DNA of 64,000 nt from Candidatus Bathyarchaeota archaeon A05DMB-2. Its GTDB lineage: Archaea; Thermoproteota; Bathyarchaeia; Bathyarchaeales; Bathycorpusculaceae. Under the pieces are notes generated by a model. That model was not told the origin of the DNA, did no database searches, and was given only the letters and a program-made list of their open reading frames with translations. Within the stretch, counting starts at the first letter, position 1. The number at the start of each line of letters is the position of its first letter. Location of the stretch: positions 53,874 through 117,873 of the forward strand of contig JAAKEZ010000008.1 in assembly GCA_018475625.1 (NCBI GenBank), given 5' to 3'. Shown here piece by piece: positions 16,132 through 25,015 of this stretch. A program made the translations under genes and the position numbers.

Positions 16132-17112
16132 TTGAAAGCGTGGCAAAAAATCCTAATAGCAGCTGCCTTAGCCACGGTAATAGTAATCGCGGGAACCATC
16201 GTTTACTTTGATTATTTCGCTCGAAGACGCCTAAGAATATCCACCACCACCAGCCTCTACGACACAGGACTGCTAGACGAAATTAAATCAACGTACGAAG
16301 CAACCCATAACATCGACATCCACATCATATCAGCAGGAACCGGCATCGCGCTTCAACAGGCTTCCGCAGGGGACGCAGACATCGTGCTTGTTCACGCACC
16401 TTCTCAAGAACTGACGTTTCTCGAAAACGGTTATGGTGTCTGCAGAAAAATAATAGCCTACAACTACTTCACCATAGTTGGTCCAAGTGCAGATCCGGCA
16501 AGAATCACAGGCGAAAACGCCACCGAAGCCTTGAAAAAAATTTTTGCTTATGGAAGAGAACACTCTGACCAGACAATCTGGGTCTCACGAGGAGACAACT
16601 CGGGCACGTTTTCCAAAGAAACCAGTCTCTGGACTGCAGCAGGCTATAATCAGACAGAGATATCCAGCGAATCCTGGTACGCGACAACAGGCGCAGGTAT
16701 GGCGAACACGTTGAACGTGGCAAACCAGAAAGGGGCTTACACGCTGTCAGACATAGGCACTTACCTATCATTATATAAACCTGGTACAATCCAGTTGAAA
16801 TCCATCATAGCCGGCGGAAAATCGTTGCTCAACGTCTACAGCGTGATGGCAGTGAATCCAGCAAAAGTCAGCAACGTTAGCTTCAATGACGCGATAGACT
16901 TTATAAAATGGCTTGTTTCAGATACTGGCCAGCAGGTCATTGACAATTACGCTGTGGCTGAATACTCGCAGCACCTGTTCTACGGAGCAGTTCAGGCTCT
17001 AAAGAATGGTAGCCCTCAACCTGATGTCTCATGGATACAGAGCTACGCTTACTTCAACGATACTGAATGTCCGGCACAGTGGAGAGATGACCATCCAGAA
17101 CTTTACTCTTAG
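16132..17112 (+). CDS. tupA: Tungstate ABC transporter substrate-binding protein
   Basis: 326 residues from TTG 16132, chosen because GGAGGTG at 16120-16126 is an ideal ribosome site (ATG 16105 lies inside the operator). An N-terminal hydrophobic anchor (residues 7-30) precedes the periplasmic-binding fold: RISTTTSLYDTGLLDEI, GTGIALQQASAGDADIVLVH, VSRGDNSGTFSKE and TTGAGMANTLNVANQKGAYTLSD. These TTTSxYDTG and RGDxSGTxxKE motifs are those of TupA, which binds tungstate with high selectivity. First gene of tupABC. Confidence 0.9.
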   Translation: MKAWQKILIAAALATVIVIAGTIVYFDYFARRRLRISTTTSLYDTGLLDEIKSTYEATHNIDIHIISAGTGIALQQASAGDADIVLVHAPSQELTFLENGYGVCRKIIAYNYFTIVGPSADPARITGENATEALKKIFAYGREHSDQTIWVSRGDNSGTFSKETSLWTAAGYNQTEISSESWYATTGAGMANTLNVANQKGAYTLSDIGTYLSLYKPGTIQLKSIIAGGKSLLNVYSVMAVNPAKVSNVSFNDAIDFIKWLVSDTGQQVIDNYAVAEYSQHLFYGAVQALKNGSPQPDVSWIQSYAYFNDTECPAQWRDDHPELYS

Positions 17113-17124
17113 AGGATTGCGTAA

Positions 17125-17844
17125 GTGAACCCCATAATAGATGGCATACAGAAAGCGTTCCAGCTGATCTTCTCAGGTGACCCGACCTTTTATGGCGTGG
17201 TTTACCGTTCTCTCTTTTTTTCTGGTGTTGCGACGATTCTTGCGGCTCTGTGGGGAACACCTATCGCGATGTTGATTGGTCTTAGAGAGTTTCGGGGGAA
17301 GACTTTGGTGAAGAATTTCTTTAACACGATGATTGGGATGCCTACCGTAGCTTTGGGTTTGATTCTCTATCTTGTTTTTTCAAGGGCTGGACCGTTGGGA
17401 CCTTTAGGACTACTCTACACGCCCGCAGCGATTATGCTGGGTGAGGCGGTGCTTGTGACCCCACTAATAATAAGCATCACGGCAAATGCTATTGAAGCGG
17501 TGGATCCTGAGATGATGAATTTAGCTAGGACTTTGGGTGCTTCAGAATCGCAAACCTCTATTGCAATTTTGAAGGAAGCGATGAATGGAGTTATTTTGGG
17601 CAATATTGCAGGCTTTAACCGTGCGATTGCTGAGTTAGGTGTGGCTTTGCTGGTGGGCGGGGGGATCTTGGGCACTACAGACGTGCTTACTACGGATATT
17701 TCGCTGTACACTCAGCGCGGTGACTTGGGTTTGGCTATAGCGTTTGGGATAATATTGCTTTTAATAGTGTTTGGCATTAACTTAATTATAATGTTGGCTA
17801 AGAAAGCGAGATTTCTGCTTACGTTTGGCAGAAGTCCCCAATGA
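17125..17844 (+). CDS. tupB: Tungstate ABC transporter permease
   Basis: 239 residues from GTG 17125, 12 bases after tupA, with AGAGGA upstream. It has about six membrane spans. The cytoplasmic coupling loop has the permease EAA pattern (LARTLGASESQTSIAILKEA). Helix-loop IGMPTVALGLILYL and AELGVALLVGGGILGTT are typical of TupB/ModB-like permeases. It pairs with the ATPase encoded next. Confidence 0.9.
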   Translation: MNPIIDGIQKAFQLIFSGDPTFYGVVYRSLFFSGVATILAALWGTPIAMLIGLREFRGKTLVKNFFNTMIGMPTVALGLILYLVFSRAGPLGPLGLLYTPAAIMLGEAVLVTPLIISITANAIEAVDPEMMNLARTLGASESQTSIAILKEAMNGVILGNIAGFNRAIAELGVALLVGGGILGTTDVLTTDISLYTQRGDLGLAIAFGIILLLIVFGINLIIMLAKKARFLLTFGRSPQ

Positions 17845-17871
17845 AATCTACGTGAGCAAGAGGCGCAAAAC

Positions 17872-18933
17872 ATGGCGGCGCTTGTAGAAATAAAGAATTT
17901 GTCGAAATCTTTCGGCGACCGAACCGTGCTGGACAACATAATGCTGCAGATTGAGGAAGGTGAAATTCTGGCGTTGCTTGGACCAAACGGGTCTGGAAAA
18001 ACCACTCTGCTTAAAATCTTGGCTTTCCTGGAAAAACCCACAAGCGGAGAAGTCACGTTTCAAGGCGTGCCGGTGACTGCCAAGAATGTGGAGCGCTTGA
18101 GGTTGCAGAGTGCCATGGTTTTTCAGCGGACTATGATGTTCAGTACAAGCGTCTATAACAATGTTGCTTACGGTTTGAGAATGCGGAAACTGCCCAAAGC
18201 CGTCATCAAAGAAGAAGTCAGTAAGGCGCTAAGCCTCGTAAAACTGGAAGGCTTTGAGCAGCGTCCAGCGAAGAAGCTTTCAGGTGGAGAACAGCAGCGT
18301 GTGGCTTTGGCAAGGGCGTTGGTGTTGAAGACCAAGCTTCTTTTGTTGGATGAGCCAACTGCTAACTTGGACCCTAAGAATGCCGCGATTGTTGAGGATG
18401 TGATAGCCACGGCAAATCGTGATTTGAAGACTACGATTGTTATGGCTACGCACAACATGTTTCAGGCGAAGACTTTGCCTAACCGAATCGCGTTGATAAG
18501 TGATGGTGTAATCTCTGAGGTGGGGGAGCCGAGCGAGATTTTCGGCGAGCTCTCGAAGAACTTGGCTAGTTTCGCTGCGGTTGACAACACTTTCGTCGGG
18601 ACTGCTGAGACAACAGAGGATGGCACGACGGTTGTGGATATAGGAAACGGGGTACGGATTGAAGCGACTGCTCATCGGTCTGGGGAGATTTCGGTTTTTA
18701 TTAGTCCGCAGGATATTATCTTGTCTAAAAGTGCTGTGGCGTCAAGCGCCAGGAATGTTTTTAAGGGCAGAATTACAAGCATCTTGGATTCAGGTTCGCT
18801 CGTAAAACTCGCTGTAGACGTTGGACAGCCGTTTACGGTCCAGATAACGAAGCGGTCTTTCAGTGAGATGGGGCTTAACTTGGGTTCCGAGGTGTATATT
18901 GCGTTTAAGGCTTCAGGGGTTCAAGTGGTTTAG
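17872..18933 (+). CDS. tupC: Tungstate ABC transporter ATP-binding protein with TOBE domain
   Basis: 353 residues. Walker A is GPNGSGKTT at 37-45, Q-loop VFQRTMMF, signature LSGGEQQR near 137, Walker B LLLLDEPTANLDP, and the H-loop in MATHNM. The C-terminal ~110 residues hold a TOBE/MOP-like domain (SARNVFKGRITSILDSGSLV), as in ModC/WtpC-type ATPases where bound oxyanion can inhibit transport. The gene is 27 bases after tupB. Its end overlaps the end of the minus-strand gene by four bases. Confidence 0.9.
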   Translation: MAALVEIKNLSKSFGDRTVLDNIMLQIEEGEILALLGPNGSGKTTLLKILAFLEKPTSGEVTFQGVPVTAKNVERLRLQSAMVFQRTMMFSTSVYNNVAYGLRMRKLPKAVIKEEVSKALSLVKLEGFEQRPAKKLSGGEQQRVALARALVLKTKLLLLDEPTANLDPKNAAIVEDVIATANRDLKTTIVMATHNMFQAKTLPNRIALISDGVISEVGEPSEIFGELSKNLASFAAVDNTFVGTAETTEDGTTVVDIGNGVRIEATAHRSGEISVFISPQDIILSKSAVASSARNVFKGRITSILDSGSLVKLAVDVGQPFTVQITKRSFSEMGLNLGSEVYIAFKASGVQVV

Positions 18934-19154
18934 GCAGGGGTTTTCCGTTCTTCTGCCAATTCGTCCAGAATGACGAGCGCTTCGCCGAGCGATATGTTTA
19001 GCCTCAACGCGAGTTCTTCTGGCGTCACATCGGAATTTGCAGGGAGGATGTTTTCCCGGGTGTATGCCTTGTGCGTTGGGTACATCACGATGGACTGGAC
19101 GGTTTCAACGAGAATCGCCCACAACTTTTCTTTGGAATAGTTTTCAAGGTTCAT
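18930..19154 (-). CDS. Small winged-helix-like protein
   Basis: 74 residues. The C-terminal half, DVTPEELALRLNISLGEALVILDELAEE, has the shape of a helix-turn-helix/winged-helix domain found in many small archaeal regulators. The N-terminal part (KEKLWAILVETVQSIVMYPTH) is an amphipathic helix. Its stop overlaps that of tupC, so the genes converge. The family is not named; a DNA-binding role is inferred from shape only. Confidence 0.6.
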   Translation of the reverse strand: MNLENYSKEKLWAILVETVQSIVMYPTHKAYTRENILPANSDVTPEELALRLNISLGEALVILDELAEERKTPA

Positions 19155-19496
19155 CTGAAATCAGCGAACTATTACATACAACTGCTATTAAACGATAACG
19201 AAATGTGCCTCACGCAGGCTGCAGTGAATTCGCGTGTTCTGTAAATTAGTACTTTCTGGGTCTTTCTGGCTGCGTTAGCTGCTGCCGGTTACGGGCGAAC
19301 TGGCGTGCGATTTTTGACTTATACCACATTGTTTATAGGTTCAACTGAGGCTTAGACTGCAAAGAGCGGAACTGAGCGGAAAAACCGGAGGCATAACGTC
19401 GCACTGCTTCTGTCGGAGGCGGTCTCGAAGAATGAGGTGGCGAAGCAAAGCATAAAAACGCGGAACCGCTAGGTTCTATTGGGGAACGCACCGGAA
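19155..19496. other. Intergenic region before the beta-helix protein
   Basis: 342 bases. It contains the repeated GCGTGCGATTTT element (19303-19325), a TATA-like TTGTTTATAGG near 19328-19338 just after it, and a GC-rich leader of about 150 bases. No ORF with a convincing ribosome site was found. The long leader suggests post-transcriptional control or a small RNA. Confidence 0.4.
19303..19325 (+). repeat. Promoter-proximal repeated element, copy 2
   Basis: GCGTGCGATTTTTGACTTAT plus ACC; matches the element at 13637-13659 at 21 of 23 positions, followed by a TATA-like box in both places. Confidence 0.55.
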
Positions 19497-20888
19497 ATGA
19501 AGCCACGCATAAGTGCATTCGTAATAGTCCTTCTGATTTGCGGGCTCGCGTTAGCAAGCATCACGCATCTGGGCACCGTTAAGGCTGCTACAAATGTTAG
19601 TGGTGTAATAAGCGCAGATACCACCTGGACTAAAACAAACAGCCCTTACTCGCTAACAGGAAACATCCTTGTGAGTAACGGAGTAACGCTAACAATCGAG
19701 GCAGGAACCACCGTGAACCTCAACGGCTACTACATAATGGTGAACGGCACGCTGCGGGCACGAGGAACCAGCAGCAACAAAATAACCTTCAACGGCGCAG
19801 GCAGTATCAGTTTTACAGGATTTAGTGCTGACTGGAATGAGCAGACTAATTCAGGTTGCATAGTGGAGAATGCGATTTTCAGAACAACCTCGGTATCGAG
19901 TGACAGCTCTGTCAAGATAAGCAAGAGCTCCCTTGATTCAGGAGTAAGTGGCGGAGGCGCAACTATTATTTCCGAAAACGTCATTGAAGGCAAGGTCTCA
20001 GGTGGGTTGGTTTCAGGAAACACCATTACCGGGGACGTTAGCGGCGATACAGTCACCAATAACATCATCACAGGCTCAGTGTCTGGCAACACTGTCTCAA
20101 AAAACACAATCACAGGCGGCGTCATTGCTAGAGGCAATTGCGTTATCTCAGAAAACACAGTAACAGGCGGGATTTCAGGCAACGGCATCGGAATTTCAGT
20201 AGCCTCGGAATACATCGGTGTTAGCGGCTATCCCACAATCGAAGACAATACAATCACCAACACTAATATCGGAATTAGCATCGGTGTCCTTATTCGTGAT
20301 TGGTTCAGCGCCAATATCCCCCAAATTCACAGGAATGCAATCATCAAAAACCAGGTAGGTATGCTGTTTGAAATTGTATTTCAAAATCCCTATGGAGGCA
20401 GGAAGCCTACAACAATTCAATACAACATGATTTCCCAGAATGCGATAGGCATAAAAATCAGAGGCACATTTGAGCAGTGCACCATCCAAAACAACAACAT
20501 ACAAGACAACTCTGAATACAATCTTTACCTGGATGGCACCTCAAACAACGTCAACGCAACCTACAACTGGTGGGGAACAACCAATGAACAAGCAATCAGC
20601 CAGTCAATCTACGACTACAAACAAGACTTCACTCTTGGCATCGTCAGTTTCGTTCCCTTCTTGACCGAGCCGAACCCTCAAGCACCAGCAATACCAACAT
20701 CAACACCGACACCACCACCTACTGATTTTCCAACGCCCACACCACCAAACATGGGACCAACATCCCCGCCAACCTCGGAACCCGCGTTAACGCCTGAACA
20801 GCTTGAAGCCATCGCAGGCGCAGTTATCACAGTCGTAGTGATCGGCGCCGCCATAGGCTTGCTAATCTACCTCATCAAGAAGAAGTAG
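19497..20888 (+). CDS. Secreted, membrane-anchored right-handed beta-helix protein
   Basis: 463 residues from ATG 19497, which gives a clean signal peptide ending at about VKAA. Residues ~40-400 are a parallel beta-helix with many short repeats (NTITGDVSG, NTVSKNTITGG, NNIQDNSEYNLYLDG), of the NosD/pectate-lyase-like type that binds or cleaves polysaccharides. An NxxWWG turn (ATYNWWGT) closes the helix, as in many archaeal surface proteins. A Pro/Thr-rich stalk follows, then a C-terminal transmembrane helix and KKK. No catalytic residues were identified. It is probably a cell-surface or S-layer-associated protein. Confidence 0.8.
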   Translation: MKPRISAFVIVLLICGLALASITHLGTVKAATNVSGVISADTTWTKTNSPYSLTGNILVSNGVTLTIEAGTTVNLNGYYIMVNGTLRARGTSSNKITFNGAGSISFTGFSADWNEQTNSGCIVENAIFRTTSVSSDSSVKISKSSLDSGVSGGGATIISENVIEGKVSGGLVSGNTITGDVSGDTVTNNIITGSVSGNTVSKNTITGGVIARGNCVISENTVTGGISGNGIGISVASEYIGVSGYPTIEDNTITNTNIGISIGVLIRDWFSANIPQIHRNAIIKNQVGMLFEIVFQNPYGGRKPTTIQYNMISQNAIGIKIRGTFEQCTIQNNNIQDNSEYNLYLDGTSNNVNATYNWWGTTNEQAISQSIYDYKQDFTLGIVSFVPFLTEPNPQAPAIPTSTPTPPPTDFPTPTPPNMGPTSPPTSEPALTPEQLEAIAGAVITVVVIGAAIGLLIYLIKKK

Positions 20889-20893
20889 CCACG

Positions 20894-21961
20894 TTACTTT
20901 TCTCTCAAGCTCTTGGGAATGTATGCGCATTGCGGGTCAGAACCAAATATGTCGCCTGTGTAGAATAGGGCTGTGGTTCGGCATCCACCGCAGATTTCGC
21001 GGTACTCGCACACGCCGCATTTGCCTTTGAGGTTGCTTTTGTCCCTGATTTTCTTGAAGAAGTCGGACGCCTGCATCTCCTCCCAGATGCTCTTGAGCGG
21101 TTTTTTGGTGACGTTTCCAAGCCTGTACACGTCATTAAAGCTGCATGGTATGGCGTCGCCGTTTTCTGCGATGCTCATGAACTTGCCGAAGAAGCACCTG
21201 CCCAAGAAGAAATGATTGTACCAGTTATCGAAGTCGGGCATGCCTCTCTGCTTCGCCACCCGCGCATAGGACGGATAGTAAACGTTAACGGCAGGTTTTC
21301 CCTTGTACTCCTCAGCTAAATCGTAGATCGTGTTCCACGCCCACTCGTACTGCTGAGCAGAAGGCGCCACCCTGAGACTCTCGGCGTCTTTGTTGTAGGG
21401 GATGAAGCCGTGGTAAATCACCCATCTTGCACCGTGTTTAGCAGCCAAGTCAAGCACATGTCGCATGTCGTTAGCGTTCACGTTTGTGACTTGTTCGTTG
21501 ACGTTGGCAAACGTGTAAACCATGCAGTTAAGGAGACCCTCGCGTGACAGTTTCTCAAGCGAGGTGACAGCACTTGCGTAGGCTCCTTTCCCGCGGATCT
21601 GGTCGTTTGTGGCTTCTGCACCGTCTATGCTGATTGACACGCGCGTCTCGTTCTTAACAACTTTCTCAAATGCCTCAGCGGTCAAGAGGCGTCCGTCGGT
21701 TATGATGCTGGTGTTTAACCCGATTTTCCGGGCGTAAGCTAACACTTCGAAAAGGTCTTTGCGCCGCAGGGCTTCACCGCCTGTGACGCCGAAGAAGCTG
21801 GCGCCGAACTCGTACGCTTGGTCAACAATCCGCATGGCTCCCGCGGTGTCCACTTCATCTGAGAACGCGGGTTTTCCCGCTGAAGCGCAGTGTACGCAGT
21901 TGCTGTCGCAGGCGAATGTGCAACGCCACGGCACGATATACAGAGGTCCCTTTTTTTGCAT
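20894..21961 (-). CDS. Radical SAM/SPASM domain protein
   Basis: 355 residues. CDSNCVHC near residue 18-25 is the CxxxCxxC cluster that cleaves SAM. The C-terminal SPASM domain has Cys residues for auxiliary 4Fe-4S clusters (GRCFFGK, PCSFNDVYRLGNV, GKCGVCEYREICGGCR, DPQC). The C-terminal pattern ICGGCRTTALFYTGD resembles heme-biosynthesis AhbC/AhbD/NirJ proteins and tungsten-cofactor-associated radical SAM proteins. Exact substrate unknown. The nearby tungstate transporter makes a metalloenzyme-maturation role attractive but unproven. Confidence 0.8.
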   Translation of the reverse strand: MQKKGPLYIVPWRCTFACDSNCVHCASAGKPAFSDEVDTAGAMRIVDQAYEFGASFFGVTGGEALRRKDLFEVLAYARKIGLNTSIITDGRLLTAEAFEKVVKNETRVSISIDGAEATNDQIRGKGAYASAVTSLEKLSREGLLNCMVYTFANVNEQVTNVNANDMRHVLDLAAKHGARWVIYHGFIPYNKDAESLRVAPSAQQYEWAWNTIYDLAEEYKGKPAVNVYYPSYARVAKQRGMPDFDNWYNHFFLGRCFFGKFMSIAENGDAIPCSFNDVYRLGNVTKKPLKSIWEEMQASDFFKKIRDKSNLKGKCGVCEYREICGGCRTTALFYTGDIFGSDPQCAYIPKSLREK

Positions 21962-22019
21962 AGCTTAGTGCATCCTCAAATTGTTATTTAACTTTTCAGC
22001 AGGTTTCTGCCTTTCCTCT

Positions 22020-23024
22020 TCATACCTTGTAGAGGTTCCCCACGCTGTTCCAAACGAAGGCGTTTGGCATTGCATTGGCTATGGCGAACATTCCTCTCCA
22101 ACCAGTGCAATGTGAGGGCGCTATCAATTTTGGATTTATCCGTTTCAGTTCTTCCACCGTTTGTTCGATTCTGCTTTCGTTTTCTTTTCCAGCCAGATGG
22201 AAGCCGCCAATTACAGCGTAGACTTTTGTGTTTTTCATAATTTTTTGTGCATGACCTATGGTGTTGATTATGCCCGCGTGAGCGCAGCCTGAAAGGATAA
22301 TTAAACCTTTTCCTTTAACGTTAATTACGATTGCGCGGTCATCTAGAATCCACGGGTCAGGCTGCCATGAGCCATTCACAAGAATCATGTGGCGGACAAA
22401 ACCTTGTTCGAAACTTGTTCGTCGCGGTATCTCTCCAGTCACGCAAATCATGTCGTCAGCCAACAGCCACGGCGCCTGTGTGTTTATTACTTGTGCTGGG
22501 CTCAGCTGCGCTTGCTTCGGGAAGTCTTTGTATTTCCTGACCGCTCCAGTCGAGGTGCTCACTCCTCTAATTGCAAACATGTCTTTATGTGTGATTATTG
22601 GTAAGCTGGATTTGCCGATTTCTTTCACTGCTGCCTCAAGCCCGCCAAAATGGTCGTAATGCCCATGGGAAAGAACGATGGCTTCCACCTCTTTCAGGTC
22701 CAGACCCACACGCCTAGCGTTTTCAATGACTCCTTCAGCACTGATGCCAGTATCAAAAAGAACAGTACGTGACTGCCCTTCTTTGAAAACCCGGACAAGC
22801 AGAGAAAAGCCGTGTTCCGCAACTGGCAATTCTGTGTGCGTTTTGCTCCATCCTTGACCGTAACGTTTCATAGTCCACTCTCTGAGGGATTGGACCTGCT
22901 TCTTTCCGATTGAAGAGAGAAAATCCAGTGAATTATCAACTAAACTGATTATTTCAACGGCATCAACTTCCTGAGCTTTGCATTCCACAGGATTTTCGTT
23001 TGTAGCCATATCCTTCCCTTCCAT
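22020..23024 (-). CDS. Metallo-beta-lactamase-fold hydrolase (DHPR synthase-like, COG1237)
   Basis: About 334 residues starting at the ATG on 23024-23022, which overlaps the stop of the upstream lrp gene by one base (TGATG), so translation is coupled. The metal site SHGHYDHFGGLEAA, a later LSGCAHAGIINTI and a final His in GGFHL and PSHCTG mark the MBL fold. The overall layout matches archaeal 7,8-dihydropterin-6-methyl dihydropteroate synthase-like proteins (MJ0301 type, methanopterin pathway), but related proteins have other roles. It shares a transcript with the Cys-tailed Lrp regulator. Confidence 0.75.
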   Translation of the reverse strand: MEGKDMATNENPVECKAQEVDAVEIISLVDNSLDFLSSIGKKQVQSLREWTMKRYGQGWSKTHTELPVAEHGFSLLVRVFKEGQSRTVLFDTGISAEGVIENARRVGLDLKEVEAIVLSHGHYDHFGGLEAAVKEIGKSSLPIITHKDMFAIRGVSTSTGAVRKYKDFPKQAQLSPAQVINTQAPWLLADDMICVTGEIPRRTSFEQGFVRHMILVNGSWQPDPWILDDRAIVINVKGKGLIILSGCAHAGIINTIGHAQKIMKNTKVYAVIGGFHLAGKENESRIEQTVEELKRINPKLIAPSHCTGWRGMFAIANAMPNAFVWNSVGNLYKV

Positions 23025-23593
23025 CAGAGTGTGCCTTTGTAGTGCATTGTTGTTGGGCAACCCACGCACTTCTGACTTTCATAACGTTTACAGGGATCAC
23101 AGTCCACGTTACAAGGGGTCACTTTTCTATCTTTATGTGCCAAGTACTCCCTTATCTGAAGGAACGGCGAAAAGTATATGTCGCTTATCGGGTAAAATTC
23201 TGACCTGCGTATTCCTTTGCTGCATCTTAAAGAGCATTTTTCCATCGATATACTCTCAAGTGTCTCACGGTTTTCTGCGACGACAAGGGCGATTAGGTTG
23301 TAGCCGCCTATTGTTTTGAAAATTTGGACAACTCGCGGGCAGTCTTTGAACCTGTCGAGGAGCTCCTGCATGGCTTCCGCACTTTCCATCTCCAACATCA
23401 CGATAGCTGGATGCAGTTTGAGGGCATCTGGATTTAGTAGAGTTGTAAATTTGATTGTTCCATTTTTCACTAGTTTTTCCAGTCTCTTCTTTGTGCCCAT
23501 GCTTGTGAATCCGATGTTTTTGGCGAGATCTTGCAGTGTTGTTCGTCCGTCGAGTTGGAGTTGTGAAATTATTTTTCGGTCAATCTCGTCCAA
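23024..23593 (-). CDS. Lrp/AsnC-family regulator with C-terminal cysteine cluster
   Basis: 189 residues from TTG 23593 (GAGGAA upstream). Residues 1-50 are the Lrp winged helix (DRKIISQLQLDGRTTLQDLAK, then TKKRLEKLVKNGTIKF); residues ~55-140 form the RAM-like ligand domain. An unusual tail has six Cys, five of them in CNVDCDPCKRYESQKCVGC (C-x3-C-x2-C-x7-C-x2-C), fit to bind Fe-S or zinc. Two more Cys lie at about 115-119 (KCSLRC). It is divergent from the Fe-S assembly gene mrp, and twin 15-bp operators lie between. A metal or redox sensor is inferred. Confidence 0.8.
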   Translation of the reverse strand: MDEIDRKIISQLQLDGRTTLQDLAKNIGFTSMGTKKRLEKLVKNGTIKFTTLLNPDALKLHPAIVMLEMESAEAMQELLDRFKDCPRVVQIFKTIGGYNLIALVVAENRETLESISMEKCSLRCSKGIRRSEFYPISDIYFSPFLQIREYLAHKDRKVTPCNVDCDPCKRYESQKCVGCPTTMHYKGTL

Positions 23594-23605
23594 TATGCTT
23601 CCTCA

Positions 23606-23620
23606 GTTTATTTTATAAAC
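23606..23620. promoter_or_regulatory. Palindromic operator 1 for the Lrp-type regulator
   Basis: GTTTAT-TTT-ATAAAC, perfect 6-bp arms. The second copy starts 31 bases downstream, about three helical turns, so both sites would lie on the same DNA face. Lies between the divergent lrp and mrp starts. Confidence 0.6.
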
Positions 23621-23636
23621 GCAAGGTATTAATATT

Positions 23637-23651
23637 GTTTATGTATTAAAC
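23637..23651. promoter_or_regulatory. Palindromic operator 2 for the Lrp-type regulator
   Basis: GTTTAT-GTA-TTAAAC, same length as the first copy, with one arm mismatch. It ends 26 bases before the mrp start at 23678 and probably covers the mrp core promoter. Confidence 0.55.
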
Positions 23652-23677
23652 TCATCCTTCATAAAAAGGTGAAGACG

Positions 23678-24562
23678 ATGATGAACACAGAGAGCCAAGC
23701 AGAACAGACAAGTTCAAAACCTAATAGTCATAACGCACCGAACAGTGCAGCGACTGAACAAGAGCAAAGGCTCAGAATGAAAATGGGCAGGATTAAAAAC
23801 AAGATAGCAGTTATAAGCGGCAAAGGTGGGGTAGGCAAGAGCACCGTAACCGTAAATCTCGCCGCAGCCTTCGCGTTACAAGGACACACAGACAAAGTCG
23901 GTATTCTTGATGCAGACATCCATGGACCCTGCGTGCCGAAAATGCTGGGCTTAAAAGGCCAGAAGCTTATTGGCGGACCCGCGGGAATTATTTTTCCCGT
24001 AACAGGTCAGCACGGAATCAAAGTTGTATCTATGGACTTCTTACTTCCAAATGATGAGGCACCCGTAATTTGGCGTGGACCACTAAAAATGAGGGCTATC
24101 CAGCAATTTTTATCAGACATCATGTGGGGCGAACTCGACTTCTTGTTCATAGACCTGCCACCTGGAACTGGCGACGAACCATTAAGCGTCATGCAGTTGA
24201 TACCAGACATTGACGGCGTGATAATAGTGACAATTCCTTCAGAAGTCTCGCAAATTGTTGTCAAAAAAGCCATCACATTCGCCAAACAACTAGGCGTTCC
24301 GGTAATAGGCATAATCGAAAACATGAGCGGGTTCATCTGTCCCGAATGCGGCGCCAAGCTTGACATTTTCAAAACTGGCGGAGGACAAAAAATAGCTACG
24401 GATTTATCGGTTCCATACCTGGGAAAAATTCCGATAGACCCCGCGATTTGCGTTGATTCTGATAGCGGAACACCTTTTGTTGCTGGAAACAAAGCTTCTC
24501 CGGCTGCTAAGGCTTTTGCCGAAATAGTCATGAAAATAAAACAATTCTTGAAAGATGAGTAA
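23678..24562 (+). CDS. Mrp/NBP35-type iron-sulfur cluster carrier ATPase
   Basis: 294 residues from ATG 23678 (AAGGTGA five bases upstream; a GTG at 23669 lies within that site). The P-loop with deviant Walker A is [10 protein letters not shown] near residue 48, switch regions are [10 protein letters not shown] and [10 protein letters not shown], and the conserved CPECG (ICPECGAKL) supplies the Cys pair that holds a bridging 4Fe-4S cluster in dimers. Mrp proteins transfer Fe-S clusters to target enzymes. It is the first gene of a plus-strand series through the ferritin-like gene. Confidence 0.9.
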   Translation: MMNTESQAEQTSSKPNSHNAPNSAATEQEQRLRMKMGRIKNKIAVISGKGGVGKSTVTVNLAAAFALQGHTDKVGILDADIHGPCVPKMLGLKGQKLIGGPAGIIFPVTGQHGIKVVSMDFLLPNDEAPVIWRGPLKMRAIQQFLSDIMWGELDFLFIDLPPGTGDEPLSVMQLIPDIDGVIIVTIPSEVSQIVVKKAITFAKQLGVPVIGIIENMSGFICPECGAKLDIFKTGGGQKIATDLSVPYLGKIPIDPAICVDSDSGTPFVAGNKASPAAKAFAEIVMKIKQFLKDE

Positions 24563-24576
24563 TGGAGTTGAAATGA

Positions 24577-24975
24577 ATGAAAATATGTGTAACCGCGACA
24601 GCAAACAGTTTAGACGCGCCGATAGACCCCCGATTTGGCAGATGCGCCTACCTTGTAATTGTAGATTCCGAAACCATGCAGTTCGAAGCCGTCCCGAATA
24701 TGGCAGTGGGCGCAACAGGAGGTGCTGGAATCCAAGCAGCACAAACTGTAGCTAATAGAGGAGTTAAAGTTGTCATAACTGGAAATGTTGGACCTAATGC
24801 CTTTGGTGCATTGACAGCAGCGGGCGTAGACATTGTAACAGCGCCCTTGGGAACTGTAAGGGAAGTTGTTGAGAAATTCAAAAGAGGTGAATTGCACAGT
24901 ACTGGCGCGCCTACTGTTGGAGGGCACTTCGGAATGGGCCAAGGACACGGGAGGAGAGGAATATGGAAGCTGTAA
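24577..24975 (+). CDS. NifX/NifB-C-like (dinitrogenase iron-molybdenum cofactor) domain protein
   Basis: 132 residues from ATG 24577, 14 bases after mrp. The fold markers are ICVTATANSLDAPIDPRFGR at the start, TGGAGIQAAQTVANRGV and TGNVGPNAFGALTAAG. This is the small-metal-cluster-binding RNase H-like domain, also called orange-protein/MTH1175 type. A Gly/His-rich tail (GGHFGMGQGHGRR) could bind metal. There are no nitrogenase genes here, so a role in Fe-S or mixed-metal cluster handling is more likely than FeMo-co. Confidence 0.8.
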   Translation: MKICVTATANSLDAPIDPRFGRCAYLVIVDSETMQFEAVPNMAVGATGGAGIQAAQTVANRGVKVVITGNVGPNAFGALTAAGVDIVTAPLGTVREVVEKFKRGELHSTGAPTVGGHFGMGQGHGRRGIWKL

Positions 24976-25015
24976 CTAATCTTAACTGGAAATTTGAACT
25001 GAAGGAGGTGAAACA

